A model generated the notes under the pieces. The model saw nothing but the letters and a program-made list of their open reading frames with translations, was not told where the DNA came from and made no database searches. DNA of 64,000 nt. It comes from Pseudonocardia oroxyli. Its GTDB lineage: Bacteria; Actinomycetota; Actinomycetes; Mycobacteriales; Pseudonocardiaceae. The DNA is taken from contig NZ_FNBE01000001.1 of assembly GCF_900102195.1 (NCBI RefSeq), positions 248,001 to 312,000 of the forward strand, in the 5' to 3' direction. Position 1 is the first letter of the stretch. Each line of letters starts with the position of its first letter. This document shows, one piece after another, positions 1 through 8,373 of this stretch. The translations under genes and the position numbers were made by a program.

Positions 1-602
1 CCGACGCAGAGGATGTGGGTGCGCGGGATCGCGTCGGCAGCGGGGTCGTCCATGACGACCGGCTCGAGGAAGCAGCGGACCGACTCGTCGCCGAGGGTGG
101 GTCGCAGCCAGGCGAGGTCCTCGGGAGCGGTGACGCCGAACAGGCCGCGGGGCGCGGGCATCTCCGGCAGGGGCGGGATGCGCCACGGGTGCGCGGGGTC
201 CGCGGCGGCGTCGATCATCAGCCGGGTGACCGGCATGACGTCGAGGGCGCTCTCGCCGTGGGTGGGGACCATGGCGTCGACGAAGACCAGGTGGGAGATG
301 CGGTCGGGGATGCGGTGGGCGACCGCCGACACGACCATGCCCGCGTAGCTGTGGCCGACGAGCACCACGTCGGTCAGGTCGTGGTCGGCGATGGTGGTGA
401 GCACGTCCTCGACGTGGGTGGACAGGCCCACGTCGGGGCCCAGCAGGTGGGCCCTGTCGCCGTGGCCGGTCAGCGAGGGGGTCAGGACGCGGTGTCCGCG
501 GGCCTCGAGCAGCGGGACGACCCGTCGCCAGACCCGCCCGTCGTGCCAGGCGCCGTGGACCAGGACGAACGTGCGGGAGGTGGGTGCGGTGCGTGGTGTC
601 AT
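1..602 (-). CDS. Alpha/beta hydrolase (3' end outside window)
   Basis: The reverse strand reads from an ATG at 602 to the window edge without a stop, giving about 200 residues. The opening has the oxyanion-loop signature LVHGAWHDGRVW and the nucleophile elbow VGHSYAGM, where Ser is the catalytic residue. This is typical of esterase/hydroxynitrile-lyase-like alpha/beta hydrolases of about 230-260 residues. The catalytic His would lie beyond the window. The gene is divergent from the HxlR regulator at 667, with a near-palindrome between them, so the regulator probably controls it. The substrate is not predictable. Confidence 0.8.
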   Translation of the reverse strand, partial: MTPRTAPTSRTFVLVHGAWHDGRVWRRVVPLLEARGHRVLTPSLTGHGDRAHLLGPDVGLSTHVEDVLTTIADHDLTDVVLVGHSYAGMVVSAVAHRIPDRISHLVFVDAMVPTHGESALDVMPVTRLMIDAAADPAHPWRIPPLPEMPAPRGLFGVTAPEDLAWLRPTLGDESVRCFLEPVVMDDPAADAIPRTHILCV

Positions 603-628
603 GACCCGGACACTAGGAAGCCGACGGT

Positions 629-640
629 TACCCCCGGGTA
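629..640. promoter_or_regulatory. Near-palindrome TACCCCCGGGTA in a divergent promoter
   Basis: A 12-bp element with one central mismatch lies between the hydrolase (start 602) and HxlR (start 667) genes. A perfect version, TACCCGCGGGTA, lies in another divergent promoter at 51938. It is a candidate operator; the factor is unknown. Confidence 0.4.
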
Positions 641-666
641 CCTCTCGGCGTGCCATGATCGGGCCC

Positions 667-1068
667 GTGAGCACCCGTCTCGGCACCGTTTTCCTCGCCG
701 ACTGCCCGACCCGCCTCACCCTGGAGGTGATCACCGGCAAGTGGGCCGTGATCGTGCTGTTCGCGCTGCGCCACGGCCCGGTCCGACACGGTGAGCTCGT
801 CGATCGCGTGGGGGGTGTCTCCCGCAAGGTGCTGACGCAGACCCTGCGGCGTCTGCAGGACAACGGCCTGGTCGAGCGGCACGTCCACGCCGAGGCCCCG
901 CCCCGGGTGGAGTACGGCCTGACCGAGCTGGGCCGCACGCTCGAGGAGCCGATCAGGATGCTGACCGACTGGGCCGTGCGCCACGGCGAGGCCGTCGTCG
1001 ACCGGCAGCAGGAAGCCGCCCGCCACCCCGGACGGCACGGTCGCGCGCCCGAGGGGGCGGCGTCATGA
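667..1068 (+). CDS. HxlR-family winged-helix regulator
   Basis: The 133-residue protein has the HxlR pattern: an N-terminal Cys (DCPTRLTLEVITGKWAVIVL), the helix-turn-helix VGGVSRKVLTQTLRRLQDNG, then the wing and a YGLTELG segment. HxlR proteins are dimeric regulators that often sense aldehydes or oxidants through the Cys. I chose GTG 667 over ATG 655 because the ATG lies in a -10-like TGCCATGAT, which would give a near-leaderless message. The gene overlaps the amidohydrolase by 4 nt (ATGA), so the two are co-transcribed. Confidence 0.85.
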   Translation: MSTRLGTVFLADCPTRLTLEVITGKWAVIVLFALRHGPVRHGELVDRVGGVSRKVLTQTLRRLQDNGLVERHVHAEAPPRVEYGLTELGRTLEEPIRMLTDWAVRHGEAVVDRQQEAARHPGRHGRAPEGAAS

Positions 1069-2030
1069 CCCTCGTCGCCATCGAGGAGCACTGGATGCTC
1101 CCCGACCTCGCGGCCGCCCTCGGTGCGACCCCGCACCCGGACGAGAGCCTGGTGCTCAACGACCACGGCGACACCGCGGAGCGGCTCACCGACCTCGCCG
1201 AGGGCAGGCTCGCCGTGATGGACGCGCAGGGCGTGGACGTCGCGATCCTGTCCCTGACCCCGCCGGGGACCCAGGCGCTGGCCCCCGCGGCGGCGGTGCG
1301 GCTGAGCCGGGCGGCGAACGACACGGCGGCCGAGGCCGTCCGCAGGCACCCGACCCGGTTCCGGTTCCTGTCCACCCTCCCCCTCGCATCCCCGGAGCAC
1401 GCCGCGGACGAGCTGCGCCGGGCCGCGGACCTCGGAGCCGTCGGCGCCATGGTCTACGGCCGCTCCGGCGCACTCCCCCTGGACGATCCGGCGCTGGAGG
1501 GCGTGCTCGCGACCGCCGCCGCCCTGCACCAGCCGGTGTTCCTACACCCCCAGATCCCGCCGGACGCCCTGCGCGCGGCCGCCTACCGGGGCTTCGAGCC
1601 GCTCGTCGAGCTCGGGCTCGCGACCTTCGGCTGGGGCTGGCACGTCGAGGCGGCGACGGCGGCGCTGCGACTGATCCTGCGGGGCACCTTCGACCGCCAT
1701 CCCGACCTGCGGGTGGTGCTCGGCCACTGGGGCGAGCTGCTGCTGTTCTGGCTGGACCGGGCGGACTCGCTGGCGCGGATCGCCGGGCTGCGCCGCTCGG
1801 TCTCCGAGTACGTGCGCGAGCACTTCTGGATCACGGCCTCCGGGATGCTGAACCCCGCCCTGCTCGACCACGTCCGCACCGTCACGACCCCGGACCGCCT
1901 GCTCTTCTCCACCGACTACCCCTTCCAGCAGCCGAGCCGCGAGGAGATCACCGCCTTCCTCCAGCACTTCGGCGACGGTGAGCGCGAGGCGTTCAGCTCC
2001 GGCAACGCGAGCCGGCTCTTCCGCCTCTGA
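1065..2030 (+). CDS. Amidohydrolase-2 family (ACMSD/resorcylate decarboxylase-like)
   Basis: This 321-residue TIM-barrel protein begins VAIEEHWMLPDL, the E-x-H-type first metal-binding strand of the amidohydrolase_2 family. It also carries FLHPQIPPD, LGHWGE (metal His) and FSTDYPFQ (metal Asp), and ends NASRLFRL as family members do. Relatives such as 2,3-dihydroxybenzoate and gamma-resorcylate decarboxylases remove CO2 from aromatic acids; others hydrolyse rings or lactones. It is translationally coupled to the upstream HxlR gene, suggesting induction by an aromatic or aldehyde substrate. The substrate is inferred only at the family level. Confidence 0.82.
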   Translation: MTLVAIEEHWMLPDLAAALGATPHPDESLVLNDHGDTAERLTDLAEGRLAVMDAQGVDVAILSLTPPGTQALAPAAAVRLSRAANDTAAEAVRRHPTRFRFLSTLPLASPEHAADELRRAADLGAVGAMVYGRSGALPLDDPALEGVLATAAALHQPVFLHPQIPPDALRAAAYRGFEPLVELGLATFGWGWHVEAATAALRLILRGTFDRHPDLRVVLGHWGELLLFWLDRADSLARIAGLRRSVSEYVREHFWITASGMLNPALLDHVRTVTTPDRLLFSTDYPFQQPSREEITAFLQHFGDGEREAFSSGNASRLFRL

Positions 2031-2079
2031 CGCGCCGGGGCGGCTCAGCCGCTCGGGCGTGCCGTCCCGCCGACGACGA

Positions 2080-2277
2080 GCGCGGCTGCTCGCGCTCTCG
2101 GTCGGCGGTCACCTGCGCATCAGCGATCCCGCCGTCGCCGAGCACCTCGGGAGCCTGCTCACCGGCGGCCTCGACGGCCGGACCCGCTTCGGGACCCGCC
2201 CGCTGTCCGAGGCGGAGCTCGCCGAGATCTCGCGGACCGCGGTCGACACCTTCCTGCGGGCCTTCGGGCCGGGCTGA
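2080..2277 (+). pseudogene. C-terminal remnant of a TetR-type regulator
   Basis: About 65 codons resemble the ligand-domain end of a TetR regulator (segments AEHLGSLLTGGLDGR and LSEAELAEISRTAVDTFLR). There is no DNA-binding domain or plausible start upstream; the frame runs back into the end of the amidohydrolase gene. I read it as the tail of a deleted gene. Similarity was judged by eye only. Confidence 0.4.
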
Positions 2278-2337
2278 CGAGCACACCCGTCGGCGCGCAC
2301 CCTCGAGGACCACGGGGAGCGTCGCCACGGGGCTTGC

Positions 2338-2955
2338 CTAGGCCAGGTACGCCTTGACCACGGGCTCCAGCTCCGCCGGCGTCGCGCAGTGCATGATCAC
2401 CCCGTCGACGCCGAGATCGAACTGGGCGCGGACCTGCGCGGCGCAGTGTTCAACCGAGCCCGTCGCCGCCGGGGCGAGCCACTCCTCGGGCAGCACCGAG
2501 GCGATGTGCTCGATCTCCGCACGGGTGGCGACCACGTCGGCCCAGCCGCCCAGGCCCGCGACGACCGGGTCCGCGCGGAACCGTCGCAGGGCGGCGGGGT
2601 CCCACTCGTTGGTGGCCACCAGGAGGTCCCCGTAGACCTGCAGGTAGGTGGCGAGGCGGGCCACGGTCTTGCGGAGCCGCGCCTCCTCCCCCAGCGTGTC
2701 GGGCACGGTCGCGTAGCAGGACCACACCTGCACCGCGGCCGGGTCGCGGCCCGCCCGCTCGGCCGCGGTCCGGACCCGCTCGACGCAGCGGGCGACCGTC
2801 TCGTCCGCGAAGTAGGTGTGCAGGATGACCATGTCGGCGGCCCGGCCCGCCAGGGCCAGCGTGGCGGGCCCGAAGGCGGTCAGCGCGACGGGGATGTCCT
2901 CGAGGGGTGCCGGGAAGGGGTGCTCCGGCGCCAGCCGGTATTCGACGGCGACCAC
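2338..2955 (-). pseudogene. Chimeric ORF: hydrolase segment joined to LLM F420-oxidoreductase C-terminus
   Basis: The frame opens VAVEYRLAPEHPFPAPLED, a hallmark of the hormone-sensitive-lipase (HSL) family. It then changes without a stop into a luciferase-like F420-dependent oxidoreductase sequence (VALTAFGPATLALAGRAADM, TGSVEHCAAQV, LGVDGVIMHC). LLM enzymes are about 330 residues; only about the last 190 are present. The junction is near 2895-2900. I infer that a deletion fused the 5' part of a hydrolase gene to the 3' part of an LLM gene. The hydrolase half also carries a frameshift upstream, so a working product is unlikely. Confidence 0.65.
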
Positions 2956-3251
2956 GTCCGCGCCGACCGGGCGATCTCCGCGTTCCGGAGGTGGCCCGAG
3001 TCCAGGTCGCCGAGGACGAAACCGCCGCCGTGCACGTGGTAGACCGTGCCCGCGAACGTCCGGTCGTCCGGTCGGTAGCGCCGCAGCCGGACGGCGTGCC
3101 CGTCGGTGCTCGGGACCTCGTGCTCCCAGACCGTGACATCCGCGACCGCCTCGGGCGCGGGACCCGCTGTGAGCCGACGTGCCGTGGCCGGGTCGGCGCG
3201 GTCGAGCCGCGGACGGGCTGCGGCCACCCGCAGCTCGGGATCAATCCTCAT
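2900..3251 (-). pseudogene. N-terminal fragment of an HSL-family alpha/beta hydrolase (frameshifted)
   Basis: From ATG 3251 the frame gives about 95 good residues including VYHVHGGGFVLGDLDSGH, the HGGG oxyanion motif of HSL-type esterases. Near 2972 the frame breaks: the expected continuation (GADVVAVEYRLAPEHPF) is in the next frame, implying a small indel. The catalytic Ser (GDSAGG-type) and the rest of the enzyme are gone, replaced by LLM sequence. The start overlaps the end of the broken Crp/Fnr gene by 11 nt, so the genes once formed an operon. Confidence 0.65.
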
Positions 3252-3939
3252 GGCGGTCCCGCGTCCAGCCGCCGAGCGGACTCGACGCCAGCGAGCGGAG
3301 CAGGCCCGGGTCCTCGATCCAGATCTGCCGCCGCGAGCGGCGGATCGCCCCGGTGTCGCTCAGCTTCTTCAGCGCCCGCGCCACGACCTCGCGCACCGAG
3401 CCGATCGCGTTGGCCAGCTCGGCCTGCTCCGTCTGCACGAGCAGGCCCTCCACCGTGGGCGTCGCCATCTCGAGGAGGTGGCGGCTCACCCGCTGCTGCA
3501 CGGACCCGAACAGGTTGTCCTCGTAGTAGGCGACGGTCTCGTACGTGGACTCCGCGAGGTAGACCGCCACCTGGTAGCTCAGCTCGGGATGCTGTCGCAT
3601 CTACCGCCGGAACGTGTCGGGGTTGAGCACCGAGACCTCGCTGGCCGTGACGGCGTGCAGGGAGGCGGGGGCCCCGTGCGTGAGCATGGCCGGCACGGCG
3701 GTGACCTGCCCGACGGTCATGTACCGGGTGGTGACCTCGCGCCCGTCCCACGACGTGATGGCGGCCCGGATCCGGCCACTGTGGATCAGCGCCACGCGGT
3801 AGTCGTCGTTCGCCCGGCACACGACCGCGCCCGCGGGGTAGGTCACGACCCTGCTGTCGCCCAGCAGCGCCGCCCTGATCTCCGCGTCCTGTCCCGCCAG
3901 GAAGCTCTTCGACCACGCCTCCAACGCCCGCGGGTTCAT
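3241..3939 (-). pseudogene. Crp/Fnr-family regulator split by an in-frame TAG
   Basis: Codons 1-112 from ATG 3939 (preceded by GAGGTGGAG) form a cyclic-nucleotide-binding-type beta roll: VTYPAGAVVCRANDDYRVALIHSG, then SVLNPDTFRR. A TAG at 3601-3603 follows, and the very next codon is ATG, continuing in the same frame as RQHPELSYQVAVYLAES, the dimerisation helix. The Crp-type helix-turn-helix comes next (LANAIGSVREVVARALKKL, TGAIRRSRRQIWI). Joined, the length is about 232 residues, normal for the family. The TAG is a nonsense mutation; the adjacent TAGATG might still allow restart and an HTH-only product. Confidence 0.8.
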
Positions 3940-4000
3940 CGCGCGCTCCACCTCGCTGCTCTGGGCCTCGTCCCTGGGGCTCCTCCCCGCGAGGACTCCG

Positions 4001-4714
4001 CTACCGGGCATCAGACTCGGCCCGTTCGAGGTCGAACTGCAAGGTGGCGCGGGACCGCGGGTCGCGTTCGGGCCAGGAATCCCGCTGGACCCGGCCGAGG
4101 AACCAGCGCAGGAGGTCGTTGAAGCGGCGCGGATCCTCCAGACCCTCCACGTCGTGCTCGGCGAACTGCGCGACCATCTCCGCCCAGGCCGTCGGGTCGG
4201 CCGCCCTCAGCTGGACCCGGCTGGGCCCCTCGCCCATGCGCCTGCCGACGAAAGCCGCTCCGCGGGCCCGCAGCTCGGCGGCCACGACCTCGGTCTCGGC
4301 CAGGGACGCCGGGCGCGTCGCGGGGTCGGAGCCCGACCCCACGCTCGCCGCCAGGACCGAGCGCACCCGGTCCGGGTGGCGCAGCCCGAGCTGCAGGGCG
4401 GTGTAGCCGCCCATCGACAGGCCCACGAGGTGGGCGCTCTCCAGGCCGAGCGCGTCCAGCACCGCCACCACATCGGAGACCGCGTGCTCCCAGGAGTACG
4501 CGGTGGGGTCGGTCGGCACGTCCGAGGGCAGGTAGCCGCGCGCCGCCGCCGTCACGCAGCGGTGGTCGACGGCCAGGTCCGCGACCTGGCCCGCCCAGCC
4601 TCGCCGGTCTCCCGCGTACTCGTGCAGGAACACCACCGGAACGCCTCTCCCGGTGTCGGTCACCGCCAGCCGCACGCCGTCCGACGTCACGACCGTCCTC
4701 TCCGCCGCATCCAC
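4001..4714 (-). CDS. Alpha/beta hydrolase, haloperoxidase/esterase-like
   Basis: This 237-residue protein has the oxyanion strand VVFLHEYAGDRRGW, the nucleophile elbow VGLSMGGYTALQL and a conserved AARGYLPSD loop, a standard alpha/beta hydrolase plan. The C-terminal part carries no obvious GH catalytic His, so activity is uncertain. I chose GTG 4714 because GGAAGGAG sits 7 nt upstream; the longer open frame upstream belongs to an LLM remnant. The stop lies upstream of the Crp/Fnr start on the same strand, so the genes probably formed one operon. Confidence 0.7.
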   Translation of the reverse strand: MDAAERTVVTSDGVRLAVTDTGRGVPVVFLHEYAGDRRGWAGQVADLAVDHRCVTAAARGYLPSDVPTDPTAYSWEHAVSDVVAVLDALGLESAHLVGLSMGGYTALQLGLRHPDRVRSVLAASVGSGSDPATRPASLAETEVVAAELRARGAAFVGRRMGEGPSRVQLRAADPTAWAEMVAQFAEHDVEGLEDPRRFNDLLRWFLGRVQRDSWPERDPRSRATLQFDLERAESDAR

Positions 4715-4785
4715 GTCGATGCTCCTTCCCGCTGTGTCGTCATGCTCGCCGCGTCGGCGGCCCGGGGTCTGTGACCCGGGTGCGC

Positions 4786-4942
4786 TCAGAACCCGGCGGC
4801 GATCGGGATGATCCGCTCCCCGAACAGGTCGCCGCGCGAACCCGGCGTCCTCCGCGGCCACCGCCGTCCGCCGCAGGTCGGCCGCGAGCGCGGGCGGCCC
4901 CCCGGCGACGGTGAAGTCCGAGACCTGCAGACCGATCTTCAT
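4786..4942 (-). pseudogene. Internally deleted LLM-class F420 oxidoreductase
   Basis: An N-terminal piece (MKIGLQVSDFTVAGGPPAL through AVAAEDAGFA) is typical of F420-dependent luciferase-like enzymes. About 36 codons later the sequence jumps, with a frame change, to a tail reading DLFGERIIPIAAGF and a TGA at 4786-4788. Nearly 250 central residues are missing. This is distinct from the LLM fragment at 2338, which has its own C-terminus. Confidence 0.55.
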
Positions 4943-5063
4943 GAGCGTCCCTTCGGCGACCGACGGGAGCGATCCGCCCCGCCCGCGCCCCCGGGACCGT
5001 GACCCGGATCCGACGACGTCGAGATCCGGTTCCTCCCCCGCGGCCGCTCTCAGTGTGGTGCGC

Positions 5064-6071
5064 TCACCCGGTGGAACGGTGCCGCGGGCGCACGATCGTC
5101 TTGCCGAGGTTGCCGCCGCGGAGCAGGGACAGCAGGGCGGCCGGCGCCTGCTCGATGCCGTCGAACGTGGTGACCGGGACCCGGAGGCGGCCGCCGGCCA
5201 TCAGCTCGCGCAACTCGGCCTCGACGGCAGCCGCGCGGTCCAGGTGGTCGGTGACGAGGAAACCCTCCAGCCGGAGCCGCCGGACGATCACGTTGGCGAT
5301 GTTCGCCGGTCCGGTCTGCCGCCTGCCGTAGCCGGAGATCATCCCGCAGGCGGCGATGCGGCCGCCGATCGTGAGCCGGTCGAGTGCGGCCTCGAGATGG
5401 TCGCCGCCCACGTTGTCGAAGTAGACGTCGATCCCCTCGGGCGCTGCGGCGGCGAGCTGGTCCGCGATGGGGCCTGCGCGATGGTCCAGGACGGCGTCGA
5501 GCCCGACCTGCCGGCTCAGGTACGCGGTCTTCTCCGCGCCACCCGCCGACCCGATCACGCGGGCCCCGCGGGCCTGCGCGAGCTGGGCGGCGACGAGCCC
5601 CACCGAGCCTGCCGCCGCCGAGACCCAGACGACATCCCCGGGCCGCACCCGGGCGACGACGTCGATCCCGACCGCCGCGGTCAGCCCGGATGCGCCGAGG
5701 GCGTGCAGCCACGCCTCGGGCCCGATGTCCGCGGAGGGGTGGATCCGCCGGACGGTGGCCGCGTCGACGACCGCGAGCTCCCGCCAGCCGCCGCCGTGGA
5801 CGACCCAGTCGCCCGCGGCCGTCCCGTCCGCGCGGCTCTCCACGACCTGCCCGACGGCGCGCGACTCGACGGCCCGGCCCAGCCCGAACGCGGGGGCGTA
5901 GGTGTCCACGCTCAGCCGCGGGATCATCGACGGGTCCGCGCTGAGCGCGACGGACCGCACCAGGAGCTCGCCCTCCCGCGGCGCGGGAACGTCGACCTCG
6001 ACGACGCCGAACAGGGTCTCGTCGACGGCGCCGGTGGGGCGCCGCACCAGCTGCACCTCGCGAGAGTTCAC
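5064..6071 (-). CDS. MDR-family NADP-dependent oxidoreductase (LTB4 dehydrogenase/CurA-like)
   Basis: This 335-residue zinc-independent medium-chain reductase has an N-terminal catalytic domain with LSADPSMIPRLS, typical of the prostaglandin/leukotriene reductase group. The Rossmann domain follows with VWVSAAAGSVGLVAAQLAQ and later DVYFDNVGGDHLEAAL and GRIAACGMISGY. Such enzymes reduce alpha,beta-unsaturated carbonyls with NADPH. The GTG start at 6071 overlaps the stop of the deacetylase gene (GTGA), so both are translated from one message. The substrate is unknown. Confidence 0.85.
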   Translation of the reverse strand: MNSREVQLVRRPTGAVDETLFGVVEVDVPAPREGELLVRSVALSADPSMIPRLSVDTYAPAFGLGRAVESRAVGQVVESRADGTAAGDWVVHGGGWRELAVVDAATVRRIHPSADIGPEAWLHALGASGLTAAVGIDVVARVRPGDVVWVSAAAGSVGLVAAQLAQARGARVIGSAGGAEKTAYLSRQVGLDAVLDHRAGPIADQLAAAAPEGIDVYFDNVGGDHLEAALDRLTIGGRIAACGMISGYGRRQTGPANIANVIVRRLRLEGFLVTDHLDRAAAVEAELRELMAGGRLRVPVTTFDGIEQAPAALLSLLRGGNLGKTIVRPRHRSTG

Positions 6072-7006
6072 GCCCAGCTCCAGTTCCAGGTGCCGTCGAC
6101 CCGGTCGACGATGCGGCGCAGGATCGCGTCGTACACGGCCATGGGGTCCTCGCCCTCCGCGAGCCCCGACGTGATCACCTGCGCGACGGCCTCGGGCGGC
6201 GGCGCGGGGACCTCGTCACCGGCGGCCAGCGCGATCCGTTCGAGGTGGTTGCGGAACAGCGGCGTGACCGGTGAGTGGACGCGGTGCACCGGGTGGCGCA
6301 TCGCCTCGTCGAGCGGGATGAGCTCCACCCCCTCGTCGGTGAACCGCTGGAGGATCTCGCCGAGCACGTCCTGCGCGAGCGCGGTGCCGTGCACCAGCCA
6401 GATGAGGGGCAGGTCCGCGCCGAACAATCGGCGACCGGCCTCCGCGTGGTCGTGCAGCCGCGCCACCGCAGCCTCCACGAACGACGTGCGCAGCATGGCC
6501 GCCGCATCCCGGTCGGCGGCGTGGAGCGCCCGGGCGTAGGGCGCCGTCCAGGCGAAGTCTCCGAACCAGGCGGTGATCGGCGCGGTCGTGTACCGCTGCG
6601 CGCGCAGGAAGCCCTCCACCTCGCCACGGCGGGCCTCGCTGGGGCCGGTCATGTCCATCGCGTGGCGGAAGTACCGCGTCGGCGCCGCCTCGAGCAGGTC
6701 GCCGAGGACGTCCTCGGCCAGGCGGACGTCGTCGCAGTAGCGCTGGGCACCGACCCAGTTCAGGCAGGCGTGGTGGTGCGTGTGGTTGCCGAGGTGATGG
6801 CCCGCCGCGCACCACCGCTCGAGGACCTCCCGGTCGTCCGGGCGGTCGGCGACGGGGCTGGTGTGCGCGAACCCGTACACGCCCTCGACCCGGTGCTCCC
6901 GGAGTGCCCGAAGCATCCCGTCCATGACGGTGGAGGCCGTGTACCCCGGGGGCATCGGCGTCCCGTCCCAGAGGATCAGCTCATCGACGGTGATCGCGAT
7001 CTTCAT
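6068..7006 (-). CDS. NodB-type polysaccharide deacetylase family protein
   Basis: This 312-residue protein begins MKIAITVDE, in place of the usual TFDD metal-binding strand, and contains AAGHHLGNHTHHHACLNW, the family's H-x3-H metal motif. Members remove acetyl groups from glycans, or, in the allantoinase-like branch, act on small amides. There is no signal peptide, so a cytoplasmic small-molecule role is more likely than a cell-wall one. It is coupled to the MDR reductase downstream, and an AraC regulator lies upstream on the same strand. Confidence 0.8.
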   Translation of the reverse strand: MKIAITVDELILWDGTPMPPGYTASTVMDGMLRALREHRVEGVYGFAHTSPVADRPDDREVLERWCAAGHHLGNHTHHHACLNWVGAQRYCDDVRLAEDVLGDLLEAAPTRYFRHAMDMTGPSEARRGEVEGFLRAQRYTTAPITAWFGDFAWTAPYARALHAADRDAAAMLRTSFVEAAVARLHDHAEAGRRLFGADLPLIWLVHGTALAQDVLGEILQRFTDEGVELIPLDEAMRHPVHRVHSPVTPLFRNHLERIALAAGDEVPAPPPEAVAQVITSGLAEGEDPMAVYDAILRRIVDRVDGTWNWSWA

Positions 7007-7067
7007 GGCTCGACGCTAGGCGGGACGGGCCGCGGCGGTTTGCGGCACCGCGCACGGTCCTTGCGGC

Positions 7068-8000
7068 TCAGCGCACGACGGTGGCGGCACGCGCGTCCCG
7101 AGGCGTCGTCCCGAACCGCGCGCGGAAGGCGGTCGAGAACATCGAGTGCGTGGAGAAGCCGCACTCGGCGGCGATGCGGGACAACGACGTGCGCCGGCGC
7201 GGGTCGGTGACCATCGACCAGGCGCGGTCGAGGCGCTCCTCGCGGATGATCTCGCTCATCGTCGTGCCGGAGCGGGCCAGCACCGCCTGCACGTGGCGCA
7301 GCGACCAGGACAGCGCGGCGGCGACGGAGGCGCCGTCGAGCGTGACGTCGGAGATGCGGCGGCGGACCTCCCGGCGGACGGCGGCGACGAGCTCGGCGTT
7401 CGGGGCGGCGGAGGAGCCGCCGTCGGCCCGCCCGGCGGCGAGGAGGACGAGGTCCAGCAGCCGGTCGCACGCCGCGTCGAACCCGTCCACGTCCAGCGCG
7501 GCACGCTCGGCGACCAACGCCTCCAGCGCGCTCCACACGACGCTGCCGAGGCCACCGCGGCGGTCGACGCGCAGGACGTCGTGCCCCGTCTCCTGACGGC
7601 TGCGGACGCGCGGTGCCGGCGCGATCAGGCAGATGGCCTCGCAGGCGGTGTCGTGCGTGCAGACCATCGGCCGGTCCATCGGCAGGACGAGGATCTCTCC
7701 AGGCGCCACGGTCAGCTCACGAGCGCCCGACTCGATGGTCACCGTGCCACGGACCGGGGCGAGCACCTCGAAGGTGGCCCGCGGGTCGTCCCGGAGGTCG
7801 GCGTCACCACGGCGGAGCTGCTCGGGCGCGCCGCGCCAGCGGACGACCGAGTAGGAGCGGCTCGCCTGCCACACGAGCCGGCCGATGTAGGGGCCGTCCG
7901 CGGCGCTGCGGATCGACATCGCTCCGTGCAGCGACGCGACCCTCGCCTGCCAGCCCAGCGAGACGCACTCCGAGCTCTCGAAGGCCCCGACCTCGTACAC
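7068..8000 (-). CDS. AraC-family regulator with AraC-binding-like N-terminus
   Basis: From GTG 8000 the protein is 310 residues. The N-terminal half (FESSECVSLGWQARVASLHG through GEILVLPMDRP) matches the cupin-like AraC-binding domain. The C-terminal half is an AraC double helix-turn-helix with SLSRIAAECGFSTHSMFSTA and FRARFGTTPRDAR. The open frame extends further upstream, but that part is arginine-rich low-complexity shadow. It lies 61 nt upstream of the deacetylase on the same strand and probably regulates that operon. Confidence 0.8.
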   Translation of the reverse strand: MYEVGAFESSECVSLGWQARVASLHGAMSIRSAADGPYIGRLVWQASRSYSVVRWRGAPEQLRRGDADLRDDPRATFEVLAPVRGTVTIESGARELTVAPGEILVLPMDRPMVCTHDTACEAICLIAPAPRVRSRQETGHDVLRVDRRGGLGSVVWSALEALVAERAALDVDGFDAACDRLLDLVLLAAGRADGGSSAAPNAELVAAVRREVRRRISDVTLDGASVAAALSWSLRHVQAVLARSGTTMSEIIREERLDRAWSMVTDPRRRTSLSRIAAECGFSTHSMFSTAFRARFGTTPRDARAATVVR

Positions 8001-8245
8001 GCCGCTCAGCGTCGCACACGGCCGGGCCGCGAAGGGAGGAGAGCCGCTGGGTGGCCGGAGCCACCGAGTCCCCGCTCCAGGACACGGGCGGCCCGCTCGA
8101 CGTCGGCGGTGACCGCAGGGCCCAGCCCGGCGGGATCGCCGCCGCACGCGAGATGCCGGCGCAGGCTGCCGGCCGCCCACCCTGCTGCGCTTCAGCTGGG
8201 TGGACGGCGGGGGCGGCGAGACGACGCCGGTGTCCTACCGCCGCC

Positions 8246-8311
8246 ACCGGCAAGATCCGCAAGCCGGAGCTGCGCGCCCGCTACGCCACCGCCGAGGAGA
8301 CCCCCACGTGA
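8246..8311 (+). pseudogene. C-terminal scrap of an AMP-forming acyl-CoA ligase
   Basis: The 21 residues TGKIRKPELRARY-ATAEETPT end in TGA. TGKI-K-x-x-LR is the catalytic-lysine loop near the C-terminus of acyl-CoA and acetyl-CoA synthetases. Nothing recognisable precedes it in frame: the 245 nt between 8001 and 8245 hold no gene I can support. I read it as what remains of a deleted ligase. Confidence 0.45.
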
Positions 8312-8373
8312 CCACCCCGACCACCCGCGCCGAGCCGGCCGGCGGCGGTGGCCGAACGAACTACGATGAAGGC

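Noticed and set aside
15..794. Long plus-strand open frame at the window start
   Set aside because: It is the antisense of a clear alpha/beta hydrolase on the minus strand; its product is low-complexity.
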